Origin: Candidatus Methanoperedens sp. | GTDB lineage: Archaea; Halobacteriota; Methanosarcinia; Methanosarcinales; Methanoperedenaceae | Assembly (NCBI GenBank): GCA_023249105.1 | Contig: JAHFDG010000011.1 | Span: 98,337 to 162,336 of the forward strand | Direction: 5' to 3' | Length of the DNA stretch: 64,000 bases | In this document: piece after piece, positions 51,979 through 62,201 of the stretch | Layout of the letters: each line of letters opens with the position of its first letter | Numbering within the stretch: the first letter of the stretch is position 1 | Translations under genes and position numbers: made by a program | The notes under the pieces: model-generated | Told to the model about the DNA's origin: nothing | Seen by the model: only the letters and a program-made list of their open reading frames with translations | Databases searched by the model: none

Positions 51979-52320
51979 TTAATCACCTAAGCGCTTTTCA
52001 TCTTTGATTTCTAATTTTGTTATCATTACGTTCGAGGGCTGAACCGGTCTTGGTACTTCGGTGCCGTCTGATTTGGTGACGCTAACACCGTCTACGGTGA
52101 TGGTCATTTTTGTAAGATTAACGTTGGCTACCTTTCCCTCTTTACCTTTATGATCGCCACGAAGGACTTTCACCGTATCGCCAGTGCGTACAGGTATGCT
52201 TTTAATCCCGTGTTTTTCCGAAAGTTCGGGACTCAGCATCGCGCCCAGCATTTTATGCCTCTTGTGGAGCGGCGCCTGGTATCTGGATTTTCTCTGTTTT
52301 CTTGGTTGTGTTGATACCAT
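51979..52320 (-). CDS. Ribosomal protein uL24
   Basis: A 113-residue archaeal uL24 with KOW motif ([12 protein letters not shown]). Start taken at ATG 52320 (V-S-T-Q-P-R-K); an ATG at 52329 is an alternative. Confidence 0.92.
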   Translation of the reverse strand: MVSTQPRKQRKSRYQAPLHKRHKMLGAMLSPELSEKHGIKSIPVRTGDTVKVLRGDHKGKEGKVANVNLTKMTITVDGVSVTKSDGTEVPRPVQPSNVMITKLEIKDEKRLGD

Positions 52321-52329
52321 GTTTCTCAC

Positions 52330-52728
52330 CTACACTATAATCGAGGCTGCTGATGATATCTTCGAGTACCGCTCGGCAGCTTCCCTGGCAACAGGGCCTT
52401 TTATTTCAGTGCCTTTTGGCACGCCTTCATCATCCACTATCACGCATGCGTTATCCTCAAAAGAAACCCGCAATCCATCCGGTCGCCTGAATTCTTTTTT
52501 CTGGCGGATTATAACTGCTTTGAAAATCTGTTTTCTCATTTCCGGGGTTCCTTTCTTGACGCTTACGATAAGAGTATCTCCAATACCTGCGCGAGGATAT
52601 CTGTTCCTTACACCGCGATATTTTAATACTGAAATAACTTCAACAACGCGCGCTCCTGTGTTATCGGCAACTTCCATACGTGATGCCGTGTTTAGAGCGC
52701 GAGGTATTTTTGCCTTCATCCCTTTCAT
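52330..52728 (-). CDS. Ribosomal protein uL14
   Basis: A 132-residue uL14 (A-D-N-T-G-A-R motif near 21-27, G-I-G-D-T-L near 48). Overlaps uS17 by 4 nt (ATGA). Confidence 0.93.
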   Translation of the reverse strand: MKGMKAKIPRALNTASRMEVADNTGARVVEVISVLKYRGVRNRYPRAGIGDTLIVSVKKGTPEMRKQIFKAVIIRQKKEFRRPDGLRVSFEDNACVIVDDEGVPKGTEIKGPVAREAAERYSKISSAASIIV

Positions 52729-53048
52729 TTTGCCACCTCAATAATCACATAGGATTTTGTCTTGCTAAGTGGCCTGCATTCTGCAATCGTTACGTTATCG
52801 CCCTCTTTTGCACTTATGCAGGGAGGGTTATGGGCATGTACCTTTGTCTTTCTCTTCTCGTACCGCTCGAATTTTGCAATCTTTTTGACAAATGTTCTCT
52901 GCACAACTACAGTTTTATCCATTTTGTCGCTGACCACGACGCCTTTTAAAACCTGCCCTCTTACTGGCAGCGCTCCATGAAAAGGACATTTGGGATCAGT
53001 ACATTCTTTTGCTGGCGATTGAACATCCAGCCCGATATCTCGTGTCAT
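52725..53048 (-). CDS. Ribosomal protein uS17
   Basis: A 107-residue uS17 from ATG 53048 (T-R-D-I-G-L-D-V), with archaeal C-P-F-H-G and OB-fold D-K-M-D-K-T-V-V-V. The longer frame from 53132 overlaps the RNase P gene and is rejected. Confidence 0.92.
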   Translation of the reverse strand: MTRDIGLDVQSPAKECTDPKCPFHGALPVRGQVLKGVVVSDKMDKTVVVQRTFVKKIAKFERYEKRKTKVHAHNPPCISAKEGDNVTIAECRPLSKTKSYVIIEVAK

Positions 53049-53061
53049 TATTATACCTCTT

Positions 53062-53397
53062 CTATTTCCTGAATTTTTTCTTAAATTTTGTCTGGATTCT
53101 GTTTTCGGGTTGCGAGAGCAATAATCTTCCATCGACTTTTAGTGTCAGCGGCAAGTAACGTTTACCGTCAACTGTCTGATGAGCTGTCCTCACCAATGAT
53201 GGAATTGTGAACATAAATGATGAACAGGATTTTGATACTTTTTTCTCCTGTGCACCAGTTCTTATTGTAAGCATATTTTTTGTTTCATCTATTATTCGTC
53301 CCTCTATGCCTATGAGGGAACTATTTGTGCTGTCCACTACCTTTGTATCAAGACCGATGAGTTCATGGTGTATGATATTGTGTGGTGTCAGCTTCAT
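53062..53397 (-). CDS. rnp1: Ribonuclease P protein component 1 (Rpp29/Rnp1)
   Basis: A 111-residue Sm-like RNase P subunit ([10 protein letters not shown] near the start, [10 protein letters not shown] core). Part of archaeal RNase P for tRNA 5' maturation. Typical position between uL29 and uS17. Confidence 0.93.
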   Translation of the reverse strand: MKLTPHNIIHHELIGLDTKVVDSTNSSLIGIEGRIIDETKNMLTIRTGAQEKKVSKSCSSFMFTIPSLVRTAHQTVDGKRYLPLTLKVDGRLLLSQPENRIQTKFKKKFRK

Positions 53398-53597
53398 TAT
53401 TCTTTAGGCTCCTTTTGGAGTGTTTTAATCCTTGCGATAGTTTTCCTTATCTCTTTAATCCTGCCCGGGTTTTCAGGAGCGCCACCAGCCGATGCAACAG
53501 CACGTTCACGGATTAGCTCCATTTTGAGTTTGTCCAGTTCTTCCTGCCGCTCGGTTATGTTCATGTTCCTGATTTCATCGACTCGCAGTATTGCCAT
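53397..53597 (-). CDS. Ribosomal protein uL29
   Basis: A 66-residue helical-hairpin uL29 (L-R-V-D-E-I-R-N start). Its ATG overlaps the uS3 stop (TGATG), and its stop shares one base with the rnp1 start. Confidence 0.92.
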   Translation of the reverse strand: MAILRVDEIRNMNITERQEELDKLKMELIRERAVASAGGAPENPGRIKEIRKTIARIKTLQKEPKE

Positions 53598-54439
53598 CAC
53601 TTTTCCTCCTTCTTGTGGAGACGTGATGCCGGGTGCCAGTAATCATATTCAGAATGCTTGTGTTCCATGACATCCCCGTGCATTCGTTCTTCGATATTGC
53701 CGGTATGGCTTTCTTCTGCCGTGGTTATAGGTGTTTCAGGTGACTGTTCCGGCACCGCTTCATGTTTTACTTCCTGCGGGGCTGCCTTAACAATCTCTAC
53801 AATGCCTGCTGCCGGTCTCTTTTCAACTGTTTCCTGGGGGCCTTCAACCTGGACGGTCTTAAACCTGCCCGGAAGTTTAACAGTAGGCCTGATTAACCGA
53901 ACACGACATCCGATAACTCCCAGTTTTTTGATCGCAATAGCAAATCCGTCATCGACCAATTCCATCGCCGGGTTGCCTGCATGAAGCATATTACCGCCGA
54001 CAAATTTTTCAGTCCTTTTCCTTGGGCCGGTCAATTTGCCTGCAATATCAATCTCGCATCCAAGTGCGCCTGATTCCAATATTCTGCGAAGCATGTTATG
54101 ACCCGCTTTCCTGAAATAAAGGCCGCGTTCGATTGCGCCTGCAAGCCTTGAGGCCATCATCTGCGCATTCAGTTCCGGGATTTTTACTTCCTGGACATCT
54201 ATCTGCGGGTTATCCACGCGGAAAACGGTTTCAAGGTCATGTGTAAGCTTGTGTATGGTCTTTCCGCCTTTTCCGATTATCATACCCGGTTTCTCTGCAA
54301 ATATCGTAATCTGGGTACCCATAGGGGTCCTGTTGATATTCATGCCGCCGTAGCCTGCCCTTTCCAATTGTTTGGAGAAGTATTCCGCCATCTGCGCCTT
54401 GTCAAGGCCGTTCTTCACAAATTTTCTTTCAACACCCAT
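53597..54439 (-). CDS. Ribosomal protein uS3
   Basis: A 280-residue uS3 with KH domain ([11 protein letters not shown] near 54) and the C-terminal uS3 domain to about residue 200, then a 70-residue low-complexity acidic/His tail ([15 protein letters not shown]) not seen in bacterial forms. Confidence 0.92.
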   Translation of the reverse strand: MGVERKFVKNGLDKAQMAEYFSKQLERAGYGGMNINRTPMGTQITIFAEKPGMIIGKGGKTIHKLTHDLETVFRVDNPQIDVQEVKIPELNAQMMASRLAGAIERGLYFRKAGHNMLRRILESGALGCEIDIAGKLTGPRKRTEKFVGGNMLHAGNPAMELVDDGFAIAIKKLGVIGCRVRLIRPTVKLPGRFKTVQVEGPQETVEKRPAAGIVEIVKAAPQEVKHEAVPEQSPETPITTAEESHTGNIEERMHGDVMEHKHSEYDYWHPASRLHKKEEK

Positions 54440-54441
54440 TA

Positions 54442-54885
54442 TTACGCCTCCACTATCATTTCAATGCTAACCGTTTCATGCCTCTTTGGCGTAACCCGTC
54501 CCTGCGCTCTTGGAAATCGTCCCATATAAGTATGACCTGTCTTTGTGCCAATGTGGACAATCTTCAGGTTCTGGGCATCGAGCCCTTTATATGTGGCATT
54601 GCTCTCTGCATTTTTTAATACCTTGAGGAATTCCTTTGCAGCTTTCTGCGGGTACCTGCCGGTGCACATTCCTTTTCTGTGAGGAACGCTCTTTACGTAT
54701 CTCTTATAAGGAACTGCCTGCTTTAGCTCAGTGACATCTTCAAGAAACCCTCTTGCAACATGCACTTTCATGCCTTTTATTGCCGATGCTATCTCATGCG
54801 CATGCTTTTTTGAAATATGAAGTTCCTTGCCCAAGGCCTTTGAGGTTTTTTCAGGTTGGGGTTCAATTGAATAATTTAATTTCAT
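54442..54885 (-). CDS. Ribosomal protein uL22
   Basis: A 147-residue uL22 (I-S-K-K-H-A-H-E-I-A near 29; R-A-Q-G-R loop near 125 lines the exit tunnel). Confidence 0.93.
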   Translation of the reverse strand: MKLNYSIEPQPEKTSKALGKELHISKKHAHEIASAIKGMKVHVARGFLEDVTELKQAVPYKRYVKSVPHRKGMCTGRYPQKAAKEFLKVLKNAESNATYKGLDAQNLKIVHIGTKTGHTYMGRFPRAQGRVTPKRHETVSIEMIVEA

Positions 54886-54889
54886 GGTA

Positions 54890-55303
54890 TCACTTCAATG
54901 GAATGAATTTGCTTGATCTTGTAGCTCCTATACCTGCTGCCCCGTGTGAAACTTTCTTTCGCGTCATCACGAATTCACCGAAATAATGACCAATCATTTC
55001 AGGAATAATATCAATTGGCACGAACTCTTTTCCACTATGAATGGCGATTTTCAGGCCAACCATTTCAGGCAGTACTATCATATCCCGCAAGTGTGTCCTG
55101 ATATTCGGGTCCCTGATCTTGACTTTGTGCAGCAATTTTTTATGGTCTTCTGAAAGGCCACGCTGGATTGTGCGGCGCTGTCTTGCAGGAACAAGCAGTG
55201 CGAACTCGTCATGGTTCAACTTCTTGAGGTCTTCCAGTGTTTTTCCTCTGAATGTGAATTCTCCCTTCCTTTTGGGTATTTTTGATGATTCTCTTCTTGC
55301 CAT
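54890..55303 (-). CDS. Ribosomal protein uS19
   Basis: A 137-residue archaeal uS19 (F-T-F-R-G-K start; H-Y-F-G-E-F core; [11 protein letters not shown] end). Confidence 0.93.
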   Translation of the reverse strand: MARRESSKIPKRKGEFTFRGKTLEDLKKLNHDEFALLVPARQRRTIQRGLSEDHKKLLHKVKIRDPNIRTHLRDMIVLPEMVGLKIAIHSGKEFVPIDIIPEMIGHYFGEFVMTRKKVSHGAAGIGATRSSKFIPLK

Positions 55304-55309
55304 GTATTA

Positions 55310-56020
55310 TCACTTCTTTCCGGTTCTTCTTGCTGCAATAGATCCGACTTTCCGCCCTGGTGGTGTACCACGTGCAACGGTCTTTGGTCTTCCCGGATGC
55401 TGTCGCCCTCCGCCTCCGAAGGGATGGTCTACAACGTTCATTGCAACGCCCCTGCTTCTTGGCCATTTTGTTGCCCTGACTTTCATCTTGTGGAATTTCT
55501 TTCCTGCATTGATGAACGGCTTCTCAGTGCGCCCTCCGGCAGCCACAACACCTATTATAGCCCTGCATTTGGGATTGAGCCATTTCATCTCGCCGCTTGG
55601 TAATTGCACCACGGTCTTGCCTGCATCATGCGCCACAAGAATACCGTACATTCCTGAAGCCCTTGCGAATTTTCCTCCATCGCCCGGCTGTGATTCTATA
55701 TTGCAGATAGGGATCCCTTCGGGGATTTCTGCAAGCACCAGGGTATTGCCTGGCTCTACAGCCGCGGAAATACCGCACTGTACGGTCTGGTTGACCTCAA
55801 CGCCTTCCGGTATGAGCATTAATCGTTCCTCACCGTTGCTGAATGATATGCGTGCAATCGGGGCGGAGCGTGCTGTATCATGGATTATTTCAAGCACTTT
55901 TCCAGTAACAATCCCTTCCTCTACCTTTAAATGTTCAAGGTTTGCTTTGAATTTATGAGAGGGTGCTTTGTACGTCGGAGAACCTTTTCCCCTGCTCTGA
56001 GCAATAATTCTATGTCCCAT
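55310..56020 (-). CDS. Ribosomal protein uL2
   Basis: A 236-residue uL2 with the peptidyl-transferase-centre loop (V-D-H-P-F-G-G-G) and basic ends. 6 nt upstream of uS19. Confidence 0.94.
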   Translation of the reverse strand: MGHRIIAQSRGKGSPTYKAPSHKFKANLEHLKVEEGIVTGKVLEIIHDTARSAPIARISFSNGEERLMLIPEGVEVNQTVQCGISAAVEPGNTLVLAEIPEGIPICNIESQPGDGGKFARASGMYGILVAHDAGKTVVQLPSGEMKWLNPKCRAIIGVVAAGGRTEKPFINAGKKFHKMKVRATKWPRSRGVAMNVVDHPFGGGGRQHPGRPKTVARGTPPGRKVGSIAARRTGKK

Positions 56021-56029
56021 ATTATCACC

Positions 56030-56275
56030 TTAAAATATTCCTAACCTTGAGGCAAGTTCAGTCGCCGTGTTGGGTTCCTCAAACGTTACGATGGCTTTCT
56101 TTTTTCCTTTGGAAGTCAGCATCATATTTACGCCTGCCACCTTCACATTAAAGAGTGCCTCTATCTCTTTTTTCACATTAATTTTAGTATCGCTGACATC
56201 AACGATGAACTGGAGAACATTATCCTTTTCAGCCATCAATGTCGCCTTCTCTGTCACATACGGATGCTGAATCAT
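56030..56275 (-). CDS. Ribosomal protein uL23
   Basis: An 81-residue uL23 (P-Y-V-T-E-K-A-T start; V-N-V-K-K-E-I-E near 35), docking site at the exit tunnel. ATGA overlap with uL4. Confidence 0.93.
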   Translation of the reverse strand: MIQHPYVTEKATLMAEKDNVLQFIVDVSDTKINVKKEIEALFNVKVAGVNMMLTSKGKKKAIVTFEEPNTATELASRLGIF

Positions 56276-57024
56276 AGCATTACCTCCTCAAGCTTTGCTA
56301 TAGCCGATTCGGTAAATATTGTCAAACGTCCTGCATGTGTTCCGGGAGCCAATAATTCTGTGTTAAGCTGATCGAAAATAACAATATCCACTCCGGCAAG
56401 ATTGCGAGCCGCTTTGACTATTCCCTTATCCTCGGCGGTCACGATCAAAATGCTCTTTGCATTCTTGTATCTCCTGCCTCTGAGCTTTCCTTTTCCTGCC
56501 CTGATGGTGGTTTCTTTTGCTCTCTCTATATCGTCCCAGACCTTTGCTGCTTCCAGGAAAGATTTTACATCTTTTGTTTTGGTAAGCTCTGCAAGATTAT
56601 CAACTGCGATTAAAGGTAACTGTGCAGAGAATTTGTGTCCTCTTTTCGTTACGAGCTCTAGATTACCTGTCGCTGCAAGTGCTGACCTGATAGCTTTTTT
56701 GCGTTCTTTGTCATTGATTTTTTCTGTCCTGTCAGCTTCAGGCTTCGGGGGATGCGCCTGTCTTCCTTTAACAGCCTGTGGTATCCTTGCTGATTTGCTG
56801 CCGTTCTTTATCCTGGCAACTCTTGACACCCCGCGCCCGGGCCCCCATCCTTCTGCAGATGTCCTCAAGCCGGCGTACATATGCGGGCCGTAGGGCTGCT
56901 GGCGGTTCGCCTGGGCTGCAAGCACCGCTTTCTTTATAAGATCAGGACGGTAGGTTTCGTCAAATAGCGACGATGAAATTTTCTTTGTTGTATTTCCTGA
57001 TAAATCGATTATGTTAATATCCAT
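56272..57024 (-). CDS. Ribosomal protein uL4
   Basis: A 250-residue uL4 from ATG 57024 (D-I-N-I-I-D-L), archaeal long form, with the R-Q-Q-P-Y-G-P exit-tunnel extension. The frame from 57048 overlaps uL3 and is rejected. Confidence 0.93.
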   Translation of the reverse strand: MDINIIDLSGNTTKKISSSLFDETYRPDLIKKAVLAAQANRQQPYGPHMYAGLRTSAEGWGPGRGVSRVARIKNGSKSARIPQAVKGRQAHPPKPEADRTEKINDKERKKAIRSALAATGNLELVTKRGHKFSAQLPLIAVDNLAELTKTKDVKSFLEAAKVWDDIERAKETTIRAGKGKLRGRRYKNAKSILIVTAEDKGIVKAARNLAGVDIVIFDQLNTELLAPGTHAGRLTIFTESAIAKLEEVML

Positions 57025-57028
57025 AGAA

Positions 57029-58042
57029 TCACCCTTGTTTTGACTCAAGACTTATATACGTTATCTCTGGAGTCTGCGCCAGTACTTGTTTATTCGGTCT
57101 TATTGCCGGCCGTAAGCGCACAAGTCTTTTTACCGGTCCGGGCAAGCTGCCCTTGATAATGATATAATCGTTCCTTACAATACCGTAATTCAAAAATCCG
57201 CCCTCGGGGGTTACGGTTTTACCATCCTTACCGATTTGCATGATTCTTTTATTGAATTCGGTTCTCTGGTGGTAGCCAGTCTGTCCCAACTGTGGAACCC
57301 TCCAGCTTACACGCGATGGATGCCATGGTCCGAGAGTGCCTATTTCTCTCACACTGCCGGCTCTTGAATGTTTTGATTTCTGTAGCTGTATGCCCCAGCG
57401 CTTAACAGGACCCTGAAGCCCTTTACCTATTGTTACAGCGAGAGCGTCGATAATGTCGCCGTTCTTGAAAACATCATTTATACCGACGGTTTTGCCCAGA
57501 AGGGACTTTGCATATTCAAAACGTACTTTTAAATCAGTTCCACCGATATTGTTTTCCATGATTTCCGGCTTTTTCTTGGGGATGCCGGTTACCTTTTCAG
57601 GCAATGTGTACATTATAACTCTCAAATCCTTGGCAACCCCGTCTTTGATAAGCTGCTCTATTTTCGCAAGCGCCGCTGGCAAGTCATGTTTCTTTGGAAC
57701 CGCGATGGCTCGATTAAGTTCTTTATCAAGCTCGGTTGTCCATGCTTCGGCTATTGCACAGGCGCCGTAAGTGGTATTTTTATAAACACGGATAGCTGCA
57801 ACTTTCATTGCAGGTGCTTCCATAATGGTTACCGGTACTGAAATTTCCATCCCTGTGGTCAGGCTGTTTGGGGCGTCATCTTTCATAATCAGATGCGTCA
57901 TGCCGGCTTTATATCCTGCAAATCCTAACAGCTTGGGCTCTTTTATCAGAGGCCACGCTCTTACACGGGGGGTTTCATTTCTTGCTCTTACTCGCGGGCT
58001 GTATGCAATAGACCCGCGCCTTGGTCTGTGGGGATGTGACAT
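57029..58042 (-). CDS. Ribosomal protein uL3
   Basis: A 337-residue archaeal uL3 ([10 protein letters not shown] start; A-V-T-I-G-K-G core; G-H... Trp finger region at W-H-P-S-R-V). First gene of the S10/spc operon. AAAGGAGG ribosome site upstream. Confidence 0.94.
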   Translation of the reverse strand: MSHPHRPRRGSIAYSPRVRARNETPRVRAWPLIKEPKLLGFAGYKAGMTHLIMKDDAPNSLTTGMEISVPVTIMEAPAMKVAAIRVYKNTTYGACAIAEAWTTELDKELNRAIAVPKKHDLPAALAKIEQLIKDGVAKDLRVIMYTLPEKVTGIPKKKPEIMENNIGGTDLKVRFEYAKSLLGKTVGINDVFKNGDIIDALAVTIGKGLQGPVKRWGIQLQKSKHSRAGSVREIGTLGPWHPSRVSWRVPQLGQTGYHQRTEFNKRIMQIGKDGKTVTPEGGFLNYGIVRNDYIIIKGSLPGPVKRLVRLRPAIRPNKQVLAQTPEITYISLESKQG

Positions 58043-58095
58043 TTTTCCTCCTTTGACAATATGTAATACTAATACGTGGGATTTTTTACTGCAAG

Positions 58096-58118
58096 TTGCA
58101 AACCGCTCTGGTTTGCAA
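58096..58118 (-). promoter_or_regulatory. Hairpin in the uL3 leader
   Basis: A perfect 9-bp inverted repeat, arms TTGCAAACC and GGTTTGCAA around a 5-nt loop, about 55 nt upstream of uL3. If transcription starts near 58205, it lies within a long (about 160 nt) leader of the ribosomal operon. Candidate autoregulatory structure; not proven. Confidence 0.4.
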
Positions 58119-58221
58119 ATATGTCTTCACAAATAGATTTTGATTTACATGCATTCGCAGGCATACGATTATCGCATTGGCCCTGGCAATTCATCAAATC
58201 CGACTTTGATCGACTTCAACT

Positions 58222-58238
58222 TGCGTAATATATACGCA
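58222..58238 (-). promoter_or_regulatory. TATA box inside a palindrome, likely ribosomal operon promoter
   Basis: TGCGTA and TACGCA arms flank ATATA, so on the minus strand the box reads TATATAT within a 17-bp palindrome. The predicted transcript start is about 58205. The same 230-nt gap holds the uL3 leader and the end of cbiC upstream. Confidence 0.45.
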
Positions 58239-58271
58239 CCGTACTTTTCGCTCTAAACGAATGAGAAGTAT

Positions 58272-58904
58272 TTAAAGGCTTTGGGCAATTTTGGTTTTTC
58301 CGGCTATCTCCACCAGTTCATTCACCACCGCCACGGCCACAGGCGTCCCTCCCCTTGTCCCCACGCAGGTGATGGAAGGCACATCCAGCGTCCTCACGCG
58401 CTCCTTTGACTCGGCGGCATTCACGAACCCAACTGGCGTCGCAACGAGCAGCGCAGGTTTAAGCCCGCGCTCAATCATATCGCATACCGTCAGCGCAGCC
58501 GATGGCGCATTTCCGATTACTATTATTGCTCCTGAAAGCTCTCTTTCAAGCGCCATGAAGCCTGCGCTTGTTCTTGTTGCGCCGGTTCTTTCTGCAATCT
58601 CGCTTCCGGCATCAAGCACGCACCTGACATCGCAATTATGCCCCCTCTTCGTAATCCCCACCTGCGCCATTTTAATGTCCGTGAAAATCGTGGCGCCTTT
58701 TTTAATCGCTAAAATTCCGGCTTTTACCGCATCATTATTAAACCTCATGAGGTCTGAAAAAGCAGGGTCACCCGTGGCCATCACGCAGCGCTGCCTTATC
58801 TTGTCCTCTGGCGTGTCGCCTTTCACTATATTGCGAACGAGCGCGCGGCTCTTTTCGCTGATTTCTCTTGCTTCTCTTGTGCGTGCGCCAAAATCAATGC
58901 CCAT
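58272..58904 (-). CDS. cbiC: Cobalt-precorrin-8 methylmutase CbiC
   Basis: A 210-residue CbiC: D-F-G-A-R-T-R-E-A-R-E-I-S start and the catalytic-His region T-K-R-G-H-N-C-D near 88-95. It shifts a methyl from C11 to C12 to give cobyrinate. Separated from cbiH by a 373-nt gap, so it may have its own promoter. Confidence 0.92.
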   Translation of the reverse strand: MGIDFGARTREAREISEKSRALVRNIVKGDTPEDKIRQRCVMATGDPAFSDLMRFNNDAVKAGILAIKKGATIFTDIKMAQVGITKRGHNCDVRCVLDAGSEIAERTGATRTSAGFMALERELSGAIIVIGNAPSAALTVCDMIERGLKPALLVATPVGFVNAAESKERVRTLDVPSITCVGTRGGTPVAVAVVNELVEIAGKTKIAQSL

Positions 58905-59277
58905 AGTTCAACCCTGACCTGTATTCGCACATGCAGCATACACGATAGAACCCGGATTGCACAGAGTACACGTCCACGTATGCCAGCGCACTGGCATCGT
59001 GTGCACGCAATCGACTGGCGTGACAGTCGACACGGATGCACACGGATCAAAATTATCCGTGAAAATCCGTCCAGTCCGTGTCATCCGTGTTCTATATTGC
59101 GGGGTTACTAATTTTTCATACCAAGCGCTATGTTTGCAAAGTTTTATTTTAACAACGAACCGGTACGAACTCAATACGAACTCCCGCTGAAAAAGTTCGT
59201 TGCGAGTTCTTTTTGAGTTGGTTGTTACCGTCATCTTTGCGTCCTTTGCGGTGATTAAAGTTAAGAGTCGCCGAACA
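58905..59277. other. Intergenic region of nested inverted repeats between cbiH and cbiC
   Basis: No gene seen. Structures: TGCCAG/CTGGCA (58981-58996), TCGACTG/CAGTCGA (59011-59030), ACACGGAT twice (59030-59047) answered by ATCCGTG, ATCCGT and ATCCGTGT (59055-59090), and GAACTC/GAGTTC copies around 59165-59203. The ACACGGAT/ATCCGTGT cluster looks like widespread archaeal intergenic repeats. A TTTGCGTCCTTTGCGG stretch near 59235 recalls the repeat at 11285. Confidence 0.55.
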
Positions 59278-60039
59278 TTAGTATTCATATTTCCTCTGGT
59301 AACCTCTTGGCGTAATTATCCTGTTCTTCCACAACCTCGATTCGCTGTTCCCGATAAGCACAATCGTACTCATATCGATTTCATCATTATATTCCATAAT
59401 TCTACCAAGCGTTGTTGCAATAACAGTTTCTCCTTCACGTGTTGCATTTTTCACGATTCCCACAGGCGTTTTATCGTTCCTGTATTTTCGTATGATCTCT
59501 ATTGCCTTTCCAAAATTCTCCCTGCGGTTCCTGCTCTTCGGGTTATAAATAGCAATCACAAAATCAGCTTCAGCCGCGCTATCAAGGCGGCGCTCTATTA
59601 TCTCTTTGGGTGTCAGGAGATCACTCAGGCTGATAACAGCAAAATCGTTCACCAGCGGCGCTCCGAGAAGTGAAGCTGCCGCACTTATCGCGGTCACACC
59701 CGGAATGACTTCGATGTTAATATCTTCGGCTTTCTCTGCCATTTCAAACACAAGGCCTGCCATTCCATAAACATTCGCATCCCCGCCACTGATTATTGAA
59801 ACAACATGGTCTTTTGCGAGTTCAACCGCTTTCCTTGCCCTTTCAACCTCACCGCCCATCCCGCTTCTTATGATCTTTGAATTTTTTATAACCCCGGCAA
59901 TCTGGTCAAGGTATGTGCCGTTGCCAATGACATAATCAGATTCAAGCAACACCTTTTCTGCCTTTTTTGTTAAGTGTTCAACTGCTCCGGGGCCTATGCC
60001 CACGACATACAATTTACCTTGCGATTGCGATTGTGACAT
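59278..60039 (-). CDS. cbiH: Cobalt-precorrin-3 C17-methyltransferase CbiH
   Basis: A 253-residue SAM methyltransferase of the tetrapyrrole family (G-I-G-P-G near 16-20; I-S-G-G-D near 81; Y-N-P near 164). It methylates C17 and drives ring contraction. Start ATG 60039 overlaps cbiG by 26 nt; a TTG at 60012 just past the cbiG stop, with AAGGT before it, is an alternative. Confidence 0.9.
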   Translation of the reverse strand: MSQSQSQGKLYVVGIGPGAVEHLTKKAEKVLLESDYVIGNGTYLDQIAGVIKNSKIIRSGMGGEVERARKAVELAKDHVVSIISGGDANVYGMAGLVFEMAEKAEDINIEVIPGVTAISAAASLLGAPLVNDFAVISLSDLLTPKEIIERRLDSAAEADFVIAIYNPKSRNRRENFGKAIEIIRKYRNDKTPVGIVKNATREGETVIATTLGRIMEYNDEIDMSTIVLIGNSESRLWKNRIITPRGYQRKYEY

Positions 60040-60883
60040 TACCGTAAATCCTCTTTTTAAGTACCAGTTTTTTTTCATCAGACAATGCAAGCGCTGCTGG
60101 TTCGCATACTCCGTTCAATCCAAGCTGCTTCGCTTTGGACTGCGAAGGAACCTTAATAGAATTGATGAGTTCATGAGAGACGAATTTAATCTCCTTTCCT
60201 AACGAAGCTGCTGCATCAATGATACCCTGCTCGTTTTCTTTAATCGCAGCAGATGCGAAGTATCTCACATCCTCTACGCCGGAATTGATTTCCGAAAGCG
60301 CGCTTGTTATTGCATCCATTACCTCGCTTTTCCTGACCCCTCGATTGGCGCCAATTCCCACAATCAGCCCGCCCCGTTTCAGAACACTGACATCGTCATC
60401 CACAAGCACAATCTTCGGACCTTTTACATGCAGGACTTCAACATCCGTCTCAAGCAGTGCCATATTCACTTTTTTTGTTGAATCTTTGTTAATAATAGTG
60501 CATCCAAGTGTATCAGCAATTCCTTCAACCGATTCTTTACCTTTCACTTCTGTGGCCGTTGTTATCACAGGAGTTATGCCCATGCCTGCAAGCCCCCTTG
60601 CAAGTTCATTCCCCCCATGATGTCCTCCAAGTATGGGTATTGCAAAATTCAAACCCGAATCCACAACAACGACCGCCGGGTCTTTCCATTTATCGCGTAT
60701 CAGGGGTGCAATGTTCCTGACAGCAATTCCCGTTGCCATCACAGCTATTATTGAATCGTATTTCTCAAAAGCAAGTTTAAAAGCCTCTTTTGAGTATGTA
60801 ATTACATCCCCGCCTGTGAATTTCTTTATCTTTTCCGCGATATCAAGATTTCGGGAAAATGTGATTATTGCAAGTTCACCCAT
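60014..60883 (-). CDS. cbiG: Cobalt-precorrin-5A hydrolase CbiG
   Basis: A 289-residue two-part CbiG: N-terminal domain (I-I-A-V-M-A-T-G-I-A-V-R near 45-56; G-G-H-H-G-G-N-E near 87-94) and C-terminal CobE-like domain (G-I-G-A-N-R-G near 177). It opens the delta-lactone, releasing acetaldehyde. Overlaps the preceding gene by 8 nt. Confidence 0.92.
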   Translation of the reverse strand: MGELAIITFSRNLDIAEKIKKFTGGDVITYSKEAFKLAFEKYDSIIAVMATGIAVRNIAPLIRDKWKDPAVVVVDSGLNFAIPILGGHHGGNELARGLAGMGITPVITTATEVKGKESVEGIADTLGCTIINKDSTKKVNMALLETDVEVLHVKGPKIVLVDDDVSVLKRGGLIVGIGANRGVRKSEVMDAITSALSEINSGVEDVRYFASAAIKENEQGIIDAAASLGKEIKFVSHELINSIKVPSQSKAKQLGLNGVCEPAALALSDEKKLVLKKRIYGNVTIAIAR

Positions 60884-62201
60884 AAAGATGAGACCTCTTG
60901 AAGTTCTCAGGCGATAACACGTCCCCGATGATTATCATTGCAGATTTATTAATCCCCGCAGCCCCGACCTTATCAGCGATATCACCGACTGTCCCGAGAA
61001 TCACCATTTCATCTTCCCATGACGCGTGATACACGACAGCGGCAGGCGTTTCCCTGGGATATGCCACCTTGTCCATGATTTCCTTTAGTTTATCCGTTCC
61101 AAGATATATCGCCATGGTCGCATTATGGCGCGATAGCTCCTGAAGTGAGTCTTTTTCAAGCGTGGTTCCTGCCGGTCTTGTGATTATCAGCGTCTCTGTA
61201 ATCCCGTTTATCGTAAGCTGGGTTTTAAGCGAGGCGGCAGACGCAAAGAGAGACGTCACACCGGGAATGATTTCAATACCTATCCCGCGTTTTTTCAATC
61301 CGTCTATCTGCTCGACAATCGCCCCGTACAATGAAGGGTCGCCGCTGTGCAGCCTGACAACAGTTTTACCCGCCTCTACGCCTTCTGCAAGGATATCAAC
61401 TATTTCTTCAAGCTTCATGCCATAGCTATCGATCTTCTCTCCGTGTGCATAATTCAAAACCTCAGGATTCACAAGAGAACCTGCATACATCACAAGATCG
61501 GCTGATTCAAGAAGTTCGCGCCCCTTTACAGTGATATATTTCGGGTTTCCCGGACCTGCGCCAACAAAATACACGACTTTTTTATCATTTTTGTTCTCTT
61601 TTCTTTTCTTTGCTACCATAAGGCTGAAATAATCGCCTGATTCCGGGATTTCACTGGTGATTCGTTCGTTGTCCATGAACAGCCGCTCTGCGAAAATGAA
61701 CTCATCAAAACCATCATCTTTTAACGACTTTTTCACCTCTTCAGGATGCTTTGCTTTCAGGATTATTTTGGTTGTGACCGGGGAACCATCGCTTACTATG
61801 AATGAGCCCTCTATGCTTGTATTCGTCCGTGCCGCCTGCGCCGTTACAGCGCTGACTCCTGGGATTGTAGTTATCTCAATTTCGGGAAATTTTTCCTTAA
61901 TTGTCCTTTTAAGATGCGAAAACGTAGAGAAAATGTTAGGGTCGCCAAGAACGGCAAACGAAATCATGCCTTTCTTTGCCTCTTCTGCCACCATCCCGGC
62001 ATTTTTTTCCCATATTTTTGAAAGTTCCGCTTTATCCTGAATCATGGGAAATTCAAGTAAGCAGGGCTTAGCATAAGGCGCGACCAGTTGCGCAGCCAGT
62101 TTTCCTGGCACAAACACCTTCCTGCTTTCTTTTAATGCTTTTATGGCAGCCAGCGTGAGAAGGTCGGGGTTCCCGGGCCCAAGCCCTATACCAATCAGCA
62201 T
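60876..62201 (-). CDS. Fused CbiL-CbiF: precorrin-2 C20- and precorrin-4 C11-methyltransferase
   Basis: A 441-residue protein with two complete tetrapyrrole methylase domains. Residues 1-200 match CbiL (G-I-G-L-G-P-G-N-P near 3-11; V-F-V-P-G). Residues about 208-441 match CbiF (V-G-A-G-P-G-N-P, L-H-S-G-D-P-S-L-Y-G). A short Lys/Asn-rich linker joins them. The fusion couples two non-successive methylations of the anaerobic cobalamin path. Shares one base with the cbiT stop. Confidence 0.88.
   Translation of the reverse strand: MLIGIGLGPGNPDLLTLAAIKALKESRKVFVPGKLAAQLVAPYAKPCLLEFPMIQDKAELSKIWEKNAGMVAEEAKKGMISFAVLGDPNIFSTFSHLKRTIKEKFPEIEITTIPGVSAVTAQAARTNTSIEGSFIVSDGSPVTTKIILKAKHPEEVKKSLKDDGFDEFIFAERLFMDNERITSEIPESGDYFSLMVAKKRKENKNDKKVVYFVGAGPGNPKYITVKGRELLESADLVMYAGSLVNPEVLNYAHGEKIDSYGMKLEEIVDILAEGVEAGKTVVRLHSGDPSLYGAIVEQIDGLKKRGIGIEIIPGVTSLFASAASLKTQLTINGITETLIITRPAGTTLEKDSLQELSRHNATMAIYLGTDKLKEIMDKVAYPRETPAAVVYHASWEDEMVILGTVGDIADKVGAAGINKSAMIIIGDVLSPENFKRSHLYG

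Noticed and set aside
55041..55958. 305-codon plus-strand open frame
   Set aside because: It is antisense to uS19 and uL2, whose identities are certain.
58981..59090. CRISPR array
   Set aside because: The repeated ACACGGAT units are too short, unevenly spaced and partly inverted, with no spacer-repeat periodicity.
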